Origin: Entonaema liquescens
Taxonomy: Eukaryota > Ascomycota > Sordariomycetes > Xylariales > Xylariaceae
Direction of reading: 5' to 3'
DNA: 64,000 nucleotides
NCBI GenBank assembly: GCA_902805475.1
Contig: CADCSX010000006.1
Span: forward strand, 3,224,001 to 3,288,000
Numbering within the stretch: the first letter of the stretch is position 1; each line of letters begins with the position of its first letter. Made by a program: the position numbers and the translations under genes. A model generated the notes under the pieces. The model was given only the letters and a program-made list of their open reading frames with translations. It was not told where the DNA came from and did not search any database. Below are positions 1 through 10,858 of this stretch, in pieces.

Positions 1-809
1 AGAGCGGAAAGCGGGGTAGCACGTGTGGTGCATTATATACAGTATATAATTATTTGTTTGAATACTGTGACACATGTACGCTATCCTTTTTCTTTGGAAG
101 CCGAGCCGTCGGGGCCCTTGTCCTCCTACCACATACAGCCTACGTGATCATCCCCGGTTCCAGTGCAGAGGGACTTGACCAATTCCAATCATCCTATGGG
201 TTCCGGGACTAGCATTCCCGGGTCTTTGCAGAATGTGTGCTTACCATATCCTTTTGGCCAATATCCCCGTCGTTTCCGCTGGCCTTCCTACTGTACCTAG
301 TCTTGGCCTTATCTTTCGCGCATTGCTGAACCAGAGATAGACAGAGAGAAGGAGAAAGAGAGGGTGTAGCAAGGCCTGGTATATTCGTCACTACCTATTA
401 CTACCTGTCACTCCTGTCACTCCTGTCACTCCTATCACTCCTATCACTCCTGCAAGGTAGAGTGTTTTAAGGCACAAGAGCTATATAATATCAATCCCAA
501 TTCCCTTTTCCCAATCCCAACCCCGGATCGTCCATAAAGTTGCCCTCCCACCATCACGAAAAGGATATTCTCTCGCAACCGACTTTTCGGGTCTGCAACT
601 GAACTGCAACTGTGCCATCTCATCCTTCCTCTTGTCTTGCATTGGTCAGCGAGCCGTGTAACAATCCTTTCCAGTTAACAGCTGCCTCTCAAACAGAGAG
701 TCCTGCATGTCGAATATGCGCCACAGTCGCCGTCGGAACGAGGGATATTGTGCTCGTACAATTTCCCACACTTAGGTCACTCACCTTCAGTAAGAGTCGT
801 CGGCGTATA
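1..809. other. Upstream region of the transcription factor gene
   Basis: No gene is seen here. It holds the likely promoter and 5' leader of the zinc-cluster factor starting at 810. An imperfect 9-bp tandem repeat (TCACTCCTG/A, about five copies) lies at about 406-452, and pyrimidine-rich tracts follow at 480-620. Open frames here show no codon or family signal. Confidence 0.6.
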
Positions 810-3487
810 ATGCCCCGTCCGAAAAGACCCGGCGCACCTGAACCGAAAAGGAGAAGTCGAAATGGATGTTGGTATGTATACATATCATTCTTACTATTCG
901 GGCGATTCTCCTACTGCGTTGTCGTGCTGACTCTCACATCAGGCCGTGTAAAAACCGTAAGATCAAATGCGGCGAGGAACGGCCCCATTGTTTAAAGTAC
1001 ATTGCTTCCATCCCATCTCAGATATCTGATTCCCTCTCCGAGAATATATAGCAACTAACAGCTCTTTGTTTGAAGTTGCCAGAGAACGGGTGAAAAATGT
1101 GACTATAGCATCCGCTTGAACTGGGAAGGTCGGAGGGGAAAGCGACCGGAGCCTGGTGTACTAGACTTCAGCCAGGAAGTCTTATCGCCGCCTCTGCCCG
1201 CCAGGGGGTTCAAGCTGGTGCATCAATATCCTTCACCTGACAACCCAGGGACACGAAGACTTGAGCCTCTCACCGGTCCACAAACTCAGCCAAAGCTCGA
1301 CCGTAGTAGGATACTTCCTCAGCTCGCAGTTCCTTCAGACAATCCATCATCTACGACTATCGGCGATACGGAACCGTTGCCTCCTAGCAAGCGCGCAAGG
1401 CTTGTATCGGACTTTCAGACTCCTGATCCGCAATCGGCGCATTCGATTGAACAGAGGCACAACTCAGCGGCCAGCTCGACCTTAGACTCGAGTGTAGCAT
1501 CTTTTAGGTTTACGTTTGGCTCTGGCCTAACTTCTGCCTCTCCTCTGACCCCTACTACATCGTCTACATACAGCGACGATGACCAACGCCACGCGAGCCG
1601 GAGACTTTCCGTAAATTCACTCTTGTCGATCCCTCCAGGTTCTCAAGCTCAGCAGGAAGAAGGAGTTGGGCGAGTAAGAACTAGCTTGCCGCCAATAGAC
1701 ACTCGGGCGCGTGCGTCGACAGAAGCAACCTATTACGGCATCGATCGCGGGTTTCCAGATCGTGACCTGGGTAAGAATGAAGACGCGATCGCTATTAGTG
1801 GGTCATCGCCACTACTGCAGCGCGAGTTCATGGAGCTCCCCTTTGAACCAAGCGATGATCTGGTTTGGACTGAATTCGGTTTCGGAGTCGAGACTAATGA
1901 GTTCATTGAGGAGGAGGGTGGATATTATTCAAAGCCGGTTTCGATATATATTCCTCGCAGCCTTGAGCCGCTTCCAGCACAGTAAGTGGGACGAGGGACA
2001 TTGTATAATCTTGTGGCGCTTATTGACATTCCACTAGATTAATTGATAATCCCATGAACCTTCTTGTAAGTAACGCCACTCTAAAATCTTTTGGTCGTTT
2101 CTAACAGTTGATAGTATTTCGTGAGTTACATTAGTCAATTTCAAACAGAACTACGGCTTACATTCCACGAACTAGCATCATTTCTTGAACCATACCGCTC
2201 GAGGTGAGTACGCCATCACTCTCTAGGTAGTTATATACTAAAGATTTATAAAGTTCTTGTTCCCTATGATGACCCTCATGCCAACCCCTTCCGGACGATA
2301 CTCCCGCAGATGGCTGTCCAAGATGATAACCTTTAGCGCTTCTACTCGCATATTCAGGTAAGGATACCAATTATCCAAGTAACTTAGCTCATACTAAGGT
2401 TAGGCGCACAGCTTCTCATAGAGCACGCGTCTTGAATCACCCGGAGCCTACGATTCGGATCGCCACTTGGGTTGACAACGTATTCCCCGCTCTAAGGCAG
2501 GATCTGAACGACCCGGACAAGAATTTTTCAGATGCGAACCTCGCAACGGCCATCATGCTAGCTTCTCTTGAGATAATCTCGCCGAAAGTATTCGGATATG
2601 ACATGCCATGGCAAAGACATCTGGGCCTCGCGAGAGAACTCATTACTGCGCGTCCAGGTGGTCTTCGCGGATTTCAGTCAAACTTCCGCCATGACCCAGT
2701 CTGTTCTTTCTTGTGGAGCTGGGCTGCATATCTCGATGTTATAGGAAGCCTGAGTGGAGGGCCGAAAGATTCCTCGTCAACCTGGATATTCGACTACGAG
2801 TTGGACGATATTGTAGATGGCTACGACGAAATAGATTGCATCATGGGCTTTACTACGCGATGCATCTATCTTCTTGCCAACATTGCTGACCTGGCTAGGA
2901 AGTGTGATACCGAGCGCATCGGCGACGACCTTGAAGTGAGGCAAGATTGGGAACCAAGCAACGAAGTACTGGAGCAGGCCTCGAAGATTGAAACAACTAT
3001 TAAGGATAGCATGATCCAGTTGCCGGTGCCTTGCAAGCATATACACAAGAAAGGGGATGTGGAGAAGTGGGATAGGCGAGAGATGGAAGCGACAAACGAG
3101 GCTTTCCACTGGGCTGGGCTTGTCCACCTCTATCGCAGGATCATGGGGAAGCCAACGGAAGACAGGTCTGTCCAGGTTGCAGTACAGAAGATCATTGACT
3201 GCTTTGGCCGTATACGACCGGGCGGAACAGCGGAATCTTGCCTTCTGTTTCCTATGTTTACCGCGGGATGTGATGCTATTGACGAGGGACAAAGGGGTCT
3301 AGTATTGAAACGATTCGTGACAGCCGAGAATCATGGAATGACCCAGGCAAGTTTGATCGTCTTACTCATATTTAGATGATTGCTTCTAACAGCTTTTTAG
3401 ATTCATAATGCACGTCGGTTGATGCAAAGGGTATGGGAGACACAGAAGCCTTGGGAGACGTTGGTAAGCACGGAATTTATTGGATAA
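810..3487 (+). CDS. Zn(II)2Cys6 transcription factor with one apparent frameshift
   Basis: Probable nuclear DNA-binding regulator with an N-terminal zinc cluster and a fungal-specific transcription factor domain; its target is unknown. Proposed exons are 810-871, 943-996, 1076-1981, 2038-2065, 2115-2120, 2176-2203, 2254-2357, 2412-3346 and 3401-3487. Exons 1-3 join to give a complete cluster, C-x2-C-x6-C-x6-C-x2-C-x6-C (GCWPCKNRKIKC then CLNCQRTGEKC). A low-complexity linker follows, then the regulatory domain (NPFRTILPQMA, LAYSASHRAR, AIMLASLEIISP) and a C-terminus near GMTQ, KPWETL. The last intron (3347-3400) has a GC donor. In the exon 2254-2357 the frame hits TAG at 2334. One extra base there restores LLLAYSA and makes the total 2211 nt (736 aa). 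So either a young pseudogene or a sequencing indel in TTT. The family call is solid; intactness is uncertain. Confidence 0.8.
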
Positions 3488-4339
3488 TGTTTTCAACTAC
3501 GGAGACGAATGGGCGCGTTGCCTGTTGTTACGCTTGCAAAATAACTTTTTTGTAGGTATGAATCTATAAGACAAGGTTGGCTCTATAAGATGCCAACCAT
3601 AGTCTTAACTATACGTTATAAGAGAGGAAGCTCATTAAGGTGGAACTTTTTGGATGATTAACGAGTAGCTTAGCAATACAGACTATCTGTGGGTTAGAGA
3701 ATAGGTTATAAATTGGATCTAACCGTACGTGACTAGATAAAATTGCTAGTTTGTAGAAAGTTGTATCTTTTCTATGGCGAATATCTGGGTCTTTTTCTAG
3801 TTTAAATTATATGTCGTGGAAGGCCTCCCGCTAACTAATTCTAGGCTTACCCTTTAGGGGTGATAGCTAGCTATAAGGATATAAGGTACCTGTGGATCGG
3901 GATTCTATATTACCTCATGTTGAGTTCATCTTCGCGTATCTAACAATATAAGTAGGAGAAATGAGAAGAAATATGAGGCTCGGAATAGAGCCGGCTTGGC
4001 TTTATCTTGGCAGGCGGCTGTGGAGCGACGTTCCGCTATATTAATATTCTTGGCGCAAACTAGGGGATGCATGGTGGAAACCAGTGCCATGGAAGTACTG
4101 CACAGTAGGTAGTACAGTGGGGGTTTTAAACTACCCCACTACTATCATTATCACTATCACTATCACTATCAATGCCTGACAGATACGCGCTGAGAGCTCT
4201 TTTAATACAGCGCGACCTATTACATCATAGGGATATAGGAATATACATAACCGTAACGAGGTACCTAATTCTAAAGCCGAAAGGATATCTTAAGACTCAG
4301 GTTTCTTTTACTATCTAGACAAAAATACCGCTATTAGCC
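3488..4339. other. Intergenic, no gene seen
   Basis: Between the transcription factor and SLD5. Moderately AT-rich, with a short TATCAC-type hexamer run at about 4141-4170. No open frame with family resemblance was found on either strand. Confidence 0.6.
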
Positions 4340-5161
4340 ATGGATATCGACGACATATTGCGAGAAGTCGATCCTACATTCGATTCGATCCCCGAAGATA
4401 CACGCGACTTACAAGCGTTGACACGCGCATGGGTTGCGGAAAGGTCTTCACCCGAGCTACTCGAGTATGCAACGCCGTGGCCGGATTCCTCATGACTCGA
4501 CACTGACAGTCCTTTCCGTCTTATAGTTGGCCTATCGATGAATTATTCGAACGTATAAATGAGCGTATTAAACAGCAGATCGAGAAGATCGAAGAAATGA
4601 CGGGAGACATGGATCCTAAGACCAACTTCGCTTTGATCGTTATACAGACTGAGCTCGAGAGGTATAAGTACTTGGTGCGGAGTTATTTAAGAGCCCGTAT
4701 AGCTAAGGTGAGTCATATGTATATTATCAGTTGATCTTCTATGTATGTAAGTATGGATTAGTTGCTGTTGCTGGTGTTAATCATATACATATGTCTGCTA
4801 GATCGACAAGCATACCTTACACTACCTATCCAACCCTGTGATCCGGGCTCGCCTCTCACCGCCTGAACTTGCCTACGCAACTCGGCACCAAGCTTTACTC
4901 CATAACCATTATCTCTCATCATTCTTGTCGTCCTTCCCGGCGCCATTGCAGAATCTCAACGATACCGCTGGGAACATTAGCATGATCGATACGCCGGATC
5001 TGGATACGGCTGTATTTATCCGCTTACTGGGGGATACGCGTGTTGAAGGGAAGGGAACCGATGAAGATGGCACAATGGATGGCAAGAATGGCGATATCGT
5101 TATTCTACGGTGGTCGGATGCAAGGAAACTGGTCGACTCGGGAGTGGCTGAGATAGTATGA
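4340..5161 (+). CDS. SLD5: GINS complex subunit SLD5
   Basis: Sld5 is one of four GINS subunits. GINS joins Cdc45 and Mcm2-7 to form the replicative helicase at origins and forks in the nucleus. Exons 4340-4464, 4527-4707 and 4802-5161 give 666 nt (221 aa), normal for fungal Sld5. The N-terminus [14 protein letters not shown] leads into the alpha-helical A domain ([14 protein letters not shown], then [20 protein letters not shown]), with HYLSNP and a small B domain (GDIVILRW, then a C-terminus of hydrophobic residues) at the end. Both introns have canonical donors (GTATGC, GTGAGT) and the phases close exactly. The ATG at 4340 is the first in frame. A 152-aa antisense frame over the last exon is treated as a shadow. 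Confidence 0.93.
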
Positions 5162-6340
5162 AACCAACCCGTCTTGCTAATTTTCTCTTCCGCGAGCTCC
5201 GCCTCAACGATCCAACGGCCACCTTTGGATGCCTCTCTTGGCATTGTCCCTAATGCTTTAGCCACAATATAAAGGCTATTACGACAGTGGACCATCAACT
5301 TGATACTGGCTTTGTCAATAGACCAGCATACAAGACGAATCAGCGGATGACCTCTAACCAGAGTCATCTCGCCGTTTTATAAAAAGCGTCAACCTTCAGA
5401 GGACACCGCGGTACTTAAGGGGGGCATCGCCACATTTGAAGGATGGAGGGGAGAGGATACACACAAATCTCCCACGAATGTAGGCTACAGAGCTTGGCCT
5501 CTTATAACCTCGTTTGGTAATAAATGGTCCATTTAGATACCCACGGTACTGGTCTTAGTAAGGGTTTTATGTATATAGTATGTCCCGGTCATACTTTGTT
5601 ACCGGTAATACCTATGAGTTAGTCTCCTCAAGGACTAACCTAGTAGGTAGGAAAACAATATATCAAATTCATAGGGAAACTCTATAAGCCATCATATTTG
5701 CAACAACGAATTGCTATTTTTCGAATTAGATATCAACCCATTACAGTGGCGCATAGGTGACGTTGACCTAGGTCGAAAATGGCTGCTATAACCTGGTCGT
5801 CTTCCTAAGATGAGGCATTTTATATGAGTCTTTGGAGAGTTGTTTGTCATAATTAGGGGTTGTGCATTTATACGTGTATTCAAAAATGAATAATACATAC
5901 CTACCTAGTTATATGTATCAAGGTACTTGAGGAATTATGTAATAAGGCTTAGGCTGAGTGCTCTCACACATGGTACTGTATAATAGTGGAGAAAGAGTGA
6001 TGTCAAATGGTAGTGGAACCATTAGATTAGCCTTTTTAGCCTTTCCCTCCCCCCACCAAGTAACTAAGAAAGTGGGATGCTCCTTTTGTTTTATCAACCT
6101 CTACCATTATTTTTTTTTTATCATACCCATCCCGTTTTCTTAGGTATTATTACCCATTTCTTGAAGTAGATCCTCCCTGCCCTACGGTCGCAATTATCCT
6201 TCAGTGGGTATGGTACCTGGATTTGGACGGAATAATTACAGCCATTTGAGTTGCCCCATATTATGACCTGCATATACTTGATTAGCAGTGTTTTTACGAG
6301 CAAATCCCCTTGATTATTATTATTGGCCAGCCATCTCATA
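5162..6340. other. Intergenic, no gene seen
   Basis: 1.18 kb between SLD5 and the PP2A methylesterase. It holds the 3' end of one and the promoter of the other. A T-run lies at about 6111-6119. Short frames on both strands lack recognisable protein signal. Confidence 0.6.
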
Positions 6341-7666
6341 ATGAGCGATCTTCAGAGAGCCTGGGCGAAGAACCGCTTGGCCGCTTTACCTCCCGAGAGC
6401 TTCGACGAACGGGACGAGGATGAGGCTGACCAGGTTCCGGAGCTTCCAGAACACCCCGACGATGATTCGTCTTCGGCATCTTCAGCTTCTTCTACGGGAA
6501 CCGTCATCCCCTCCCCAAGCCAGAACTTATTTGCCAGACCTCAGGGGTAGTTCCTCTCAACCCGTATGCGCTCATTTCCACGGCAGCTGATTCTGGTACA
6601 CAGCGCGCCGAGAGGACGATCTCTCCAGCAGATCCCCTGGACTGCTTATTTCCAGCGGGAACTATTCCTCCACGATCAAACTGACCCTTCAAGCCTTACC
6701 ACCCATGCGTACCTCACGTCCCCTGTTGGAAAAGGCCCTTTGTTTATTATGCATCATGGTGCTGGTTCATCGGGTCTTTCTTTCGCTCTAGTGGGGGATG
6801 AGATTCGGAAACGTCTTCCGTCTGCTGGTATTTTGTCAATAGACGCGCGTGGTCACGGCTCAACGACGACGCCTCCGGACAACCGAGCTATCGGTCTTAG
6901 TCTTGAAGTCCTTACTGCGGACCTTCTCACAGCCATACAACTAACGCAGAAGGAAATGAAATGGCCAGAGTTGCCACCCATCATACTAGTTGGACACTCA
7001 TTGGGAGGGGCGGTCGTGACTGAACTGGCCAACACGGGGAAGCTTGGTAATTCATTATTAGGATATGTTGTACTTGACGTAGTCGAAGGTTCGGCCGTGG
7101 ATGCTTTGAAGAGCATGAACACTTATCTTTCCACACGACCAACTGGTTTCACAACCTTAGAAGAAGGGATCGACTGGCATCTTAAATCGAGAACAATTCG
7201 TAACTCCCTTTCCGCCCGTACCAGCGTCCCATCCTTACTGAAACTCGGTGGAACCCCGGGTGATCCGAGACCCTGGAAGTGGAGGACGGATCTCGGGGCG
7301 ACGGAGCCATTCTGGGAGAATTGGTTCACAGGGCTAAGCAAGAAGTTCCTGAGCGCGAGAGGCGGAAAGTTGTTACTCCTCGCGGGCACGGACAGATTGG
7401 ACACGGAGTTAACAATTGGTCAAATGCAAGGTTCGTAATCCCCTAGCTCATTCGGGTCCAAAAAAAGTTGTACAGAGCTTACGTGTTTTGCTGCGGTAGG
7501 GAAATATGCCCTGCAGGTATTCCCCGAGGCAGGGCATTTTATACACGAAGATCTACCTGAGAAAATCGCAATATCTCTTGTGGACTTCCACAAGCGTAAC
7601 GATCGGACCGCGTTGGTGTTACCTCCGAAAGTATCTGATCTACTCAAACAAGGTAAGAAGGTCTAA
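6341..7666 (+). CDS. PPE1: Protein phosphatase methylesterase 1 (PP2A demethylase)
   Basis: An alpha/beta hydrolase that removes the methyl ester from the C-terminal leucine of the PP2A catalytic subunit, countering the leucine carboxyl methyltransferase. Exons 6341-6546, 6604-7430 and 7500-7666 give 1200 nt (399 aa). The N-terminus MSDLQRAWAKNRLAALPP is typical of fungal members and is followed by an acidic, serine-rich linker. The hydrolase core has the oxyanion stretch MHHGAGSSGLSFA, a nucleophile elbow GHSLGG (Ser201) and a C-terminal catalytic His in EAGHFIHED (His357). The ATG at 6341 is preferred to the earlier TTG in the same frame. The gene converges with DUS2, with 320 bp between their stops. 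Confidence 0.93.
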
Positions 7667-7986
7667 CTGGCAATTTGTAAATAGCATGAATGAAGGAACG
7701 AATGTAGACGTAAAGTAGCTGCGTGAATATCTTGAAGTACTCGTTATTGTGGCTCCTAAGCTTGCTAAGTACGCTCCTATACTCTTAGCCATCCAAGTGT
7801 CACGAAGCCTACACATATTTCTAAATTTTTTTTTTGTAAGCCCGACCTAAACCGTATAGACCTTCAGATGCCTATGCAAAAATGCCTTCACCTCCTTGAC
7901 CCCAGTATCAAAAAGGGTATATGCTTGTTTCAACGCCTTTAAATGCTATTTCCGCCAACTCCTTTTGATGTAATTCGCAATATACC
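7667..7986. other. Shared 3' region of two convergent genes
   Basis: 320 bp between the stop codons of the methylesterase (+) and DUS2 (-). It presumably holds both polyadenylation regions. A T9 run occurs near 7829. No gene is seen. Confidence 0.6.
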
Positions 7987-9301
7987 TTAAACAGGTACTG
8001 CTACGCCTTCAAATGACTTCGCTTCAGCTGCCTGCACCTCTGTCTGCGCATTCACACCCCGTTCTGCTAAACCTTTCTTAGCCTGGGGCTTCGATCGCGA
8101 CTCAGCCATGTTCCCCCCTGCGGCGAGTGCACTATCATTGGCCTTCTTGTTTTTCTTCCCAAGGCTTTCCGGGTCGATGTCCAGGTTCATATCGACCTCG
8201 CGGGCCCGTTCCAGCAGGTGCTCGTAGCCGAGTGCCTCACATACTTTCGTGTAGCTCTTGCAGCCACTAATATTGCGATACGCAGGCTGCTTTCCCGGGA
8301 TGAGCTGGCAGAGCAGGAATTTGGTATTGCCAAATTTATTCTCGACCTCAAGCGCATACCGGATGTACTGCTCGACGACCTCGTTCCACGGTAGTATGCC
8401 ACCCTCGGCTTTGCTTCGGAAACAACTAGGGTTCTTCTCTGCTTGGGTTGCAATCATGGCGCCGTCGACGCCATATTCTTGGATTAGGGAGAGGGCTTGG
8501 TCTCTCGTTTCTACATCCCCGTTCATCAGACATGCGACACCAGCTTCGTGGCACACGTTAGCGATCATGCGTAGTTGACCGCGGATAGCGCGCTCCCGGG
8601 GCCGCATAGGAGTCGTTCGGCAGTGTACTGTGAGACCTGTTATTCCCGTTGCGACAAGCCTTCTAACCAGAGCTTCTGTCTCCTCTGCTGTCTCAAGAAT
8701 CCGGATCTTCACGCTAATACCAATCTCGAATTCGGGTGTGATATTCTGGACTAGCGCTTCCAAAATAGAGACGAGCTTATCCGGGGTCCGGAGTAGGGCG
8801 GCACCCATACCATCGTGGGTGCTGAAGGGCTTTGGGCAGCCAGCATTCACATCGATTCCGGCGACATCGGCGGCCACAATCCGTGCTGCTTGGACTGCTA
8901 GGTCGGGGTTCGAAGTGCCGATTTGAAATACTAGTTTCTTCCCTTCCTTCTCCGGGTGTATTCGGTAGATTATGCTGTCCTTTACTTCGGCCGGTGGAGT
9001 CTTGGCGCCCTGCGACGGCTTCCTTATCCACTCGATAGTTTTGGTCTCGGGGATGTATCGCCTTGTGGTGCCGATTAGGGACCTATCCACCGTCTCGGGG
9101 CCTGCGCGAATATAAGTCAATGATATATTTTTTCTTTACGTGATAGGGTAAAAACGTACCCCATACTAAATCAGCGCCATAGTGAAGAGCTGTGAGTCGC
9201 GAAGGTAGCTCTCCAGAACGAACCATCGGCGCGAGAACGATTTTGCCCCTGTAGTCAACGCCATTGCGAGGAATGGGGACCTTCTTCATTTCGGAAGCCA
9301 T
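7987..9301 (-). CDS. DUS2: tRNA-dihydrouridine(20) synthase DUS2
   Basis: An FMN enzyme that reduces uridine 20 in the D-loop of cytoplasmic tRNAs. Exons (minus strand) are 9301-9160 and 9101-7987, joined in phase to give 1257 nt (418 aa). The start of the TIM barrel, VLAPMVRSGELPSRLTAL, and YGADLVWGPET across the splice are Dus2 hallmarks. The catalytic cysteine lies in DVNAGCPKPFS (Cys136), followed by GMGAALL; the FMN/tRNA motifs VKIR, LTVHCRTTPMRPRE and NGDV are present. No double-stranded-RNA-binding domain is visible at the C-terminus, as expected outside animals; the tail is Lys/Ala-rich. The ATG at 9301 has a strong ACCATGG context. An upstream in-frame ATG at 9334 is possible. Confidence 0.93.
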
Positions 9302-9962
9302 GGTGCTGCGAATTGCGCGCCACAACCATGACATGTCAACCGGTCCAACGAATGGGGAGTAATTAGATGACCGCAAACGAACGGGGCGGGACAAGTTGAA
9401 AAAAAGGCTTGGAACGCAATGCGAAAGTTTTGGGGAATCTACTATAGGTATCTAATCTTATCTAATCTAACATTTAATCGGTATTCAATGTACTTAGGTA
9501 TATGTACACAGCTAAGCATTTAAACTCATCAAGGTTTTTAACTTCAAAATGCTAAAATCGTATCGCATCTTGCTAAGACATAAACGCTTCATTCCTACGA
9601 GATCTATTCTACCTTGCTATGAGGATTTGATATGCCGTGTACGAAGTAGTTTGCGCAAATGAAAACGCCGCACGCACAGACATGGGCTCGAACATTTTTT
9701 ATACTTGGCATTTTCGTGTAAGCTGGAATCTCCATTTTGGACTTTTTCTAGAATCATTATTTGAAAAGTAAAAGTACACACACCCCCTACCAAATTGACC
9801 GGAGAGACCAGGTGGTAATACGAATGACTAGTTATGTTGTGTTACCTGTATAGCCTAACGGATGCCCGTATCGCTTACTCCTTTGTGGTAAACTTACGAG
9901 ATATTAGTATAAAGCACATGTAGGGGATTAATGACATTCGTAGTCGTCGGGATTTGCGTCTA
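9302..9962. other. DUS2 upstream region
   Basis: About 660 bp between the DUS2 start and the MITE. It is the probable DUS2 promoter. No other feature is seen. Confidence 0.55.
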
Positions 9963-10202
9963 CACTCCACCCCCTGAAATAATGTTAGCGCGACCCACTT
10001 GTCAGTACGTAGCAAGGGTGTTTTAGGACTACACCCTAAAACGCGATTGGTCCGGTAAAACTCCGGCTAATAAATTCAGCCACAACAATTCCTATCAAAT
10101 TTATCCAATAATATTATACTACCACGTCACGTGACAGTACATAGTTACATGTAACGAAATTTTCGAAATTTTATATTTAATAAAATAGTCGAAAATACGG
10201 TT

Positions 10203-10238
<36 letters not shown>

Positions 10239-10592
10239 GGTTAAATGACGTTGAATTTAAAGCTTGAGGTGGTGTGGCTTGCCAAAAGCGGGGAGGGGTG
10301 TTTGCAAAATTGGAAGCTTGAAAAGAAGCTTAAAAAGAATTCTTACTTGTTACGATACTTGATTATGATTTCGATTAATTTTACGTTACATTTTTTCTAA
10401 TTTCCCCTAAGTACTCCCACAGCAAAGAATGCTTGTGCAGTACCTTATAGTATGTTTATGATATGTTTTTTTGACGTACGATAAGTTATTTTTTGTAACA
10501 TATACATTTTATTAGCTTGATTTATACGTCACATGGTTTTTTTTTTATAAACGCACGGATAAGAAACTAACATTATTTCAGGGGGTGTATTG
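9963..10592. mobile_element. Tc1/mariner-like MITE with TA target duplication
   Basis: A 630-bp non-autonomous element. The left end reads CACTCCACCCCCTGAAATAA and the right end is its inverted copy. The core 21 bp, 9968-9988, is repeated exactly inverted at 10567-10587, and outside it the ends match with two mismatches to the first base. TA dinucleotides flank both ends (9961-9962, 10593-10594), the target duplication of the Tc1/mariner superfamily (Fot1/pogo-type elements in fungi). No transposase frame is present. The centre holds T22 followed by A16 (10201-10238), a perfect dA:dT palindrome. A smaller inverted repeat, TTTTAGG...CCTAAAA, lies near 10020-10043. Superfamily assignment rests only on the ends and TA. 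Confidence 0.75.
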
Positions 10593-10713
10593 TATGTATT
10601 TATGTTGTTACTTTATGACACTTTTACCGACGGGATGCTAAGAATAGATTACGTATTAAATCAAGGTTCTTTTTTTTTTTTTTTTACCACGGCCCGGAAT
10701 TTGGAATCGTTCT

Positions 10714-10858
10714 TATCATATGATATGGACCCACAAGATTTATATAAGGACTTATATATTTTAAATATATTTTTACGTTTATTATTTTAAAAATTTTTTT
10801 ATGGAATTTAATTAAAATAATAATATAATTTAATTTATATTTATATTATATTATAATA
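10714..10858 (+). repeat. Left terminal direct repeat of the AT-rich island (145 bp)
   Basis: Aligns without gaps to 17823-17967, offset 7109 bp. From 10752 to 10858 only two bases differ (GG at 10803-10804 against AA). Over 10714-10751 there are twelve more differences. In all fourteen cases this copy has G or C where the right copy has A or T, as expected if the right copy took more RIP. It does not begin with TG or end with CA, so calling it an LTR is tentative. Confidence 0.75.

Noticed and set aside
2115..2203. Continuous exon through 2115-2203 (reading YFVSYISQFQ...)
   Set aside because: It stays open but ends in the wrong phase for the NPFR segment and needs a 27-nt intron. The microexon model gives canonical introns and the expected HHFLNHTAR.
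4909..5367. 152-aa minus-strand frame
   Set aside because: Mostly antisense to the last SLD5 exon, with no recognisable domain.
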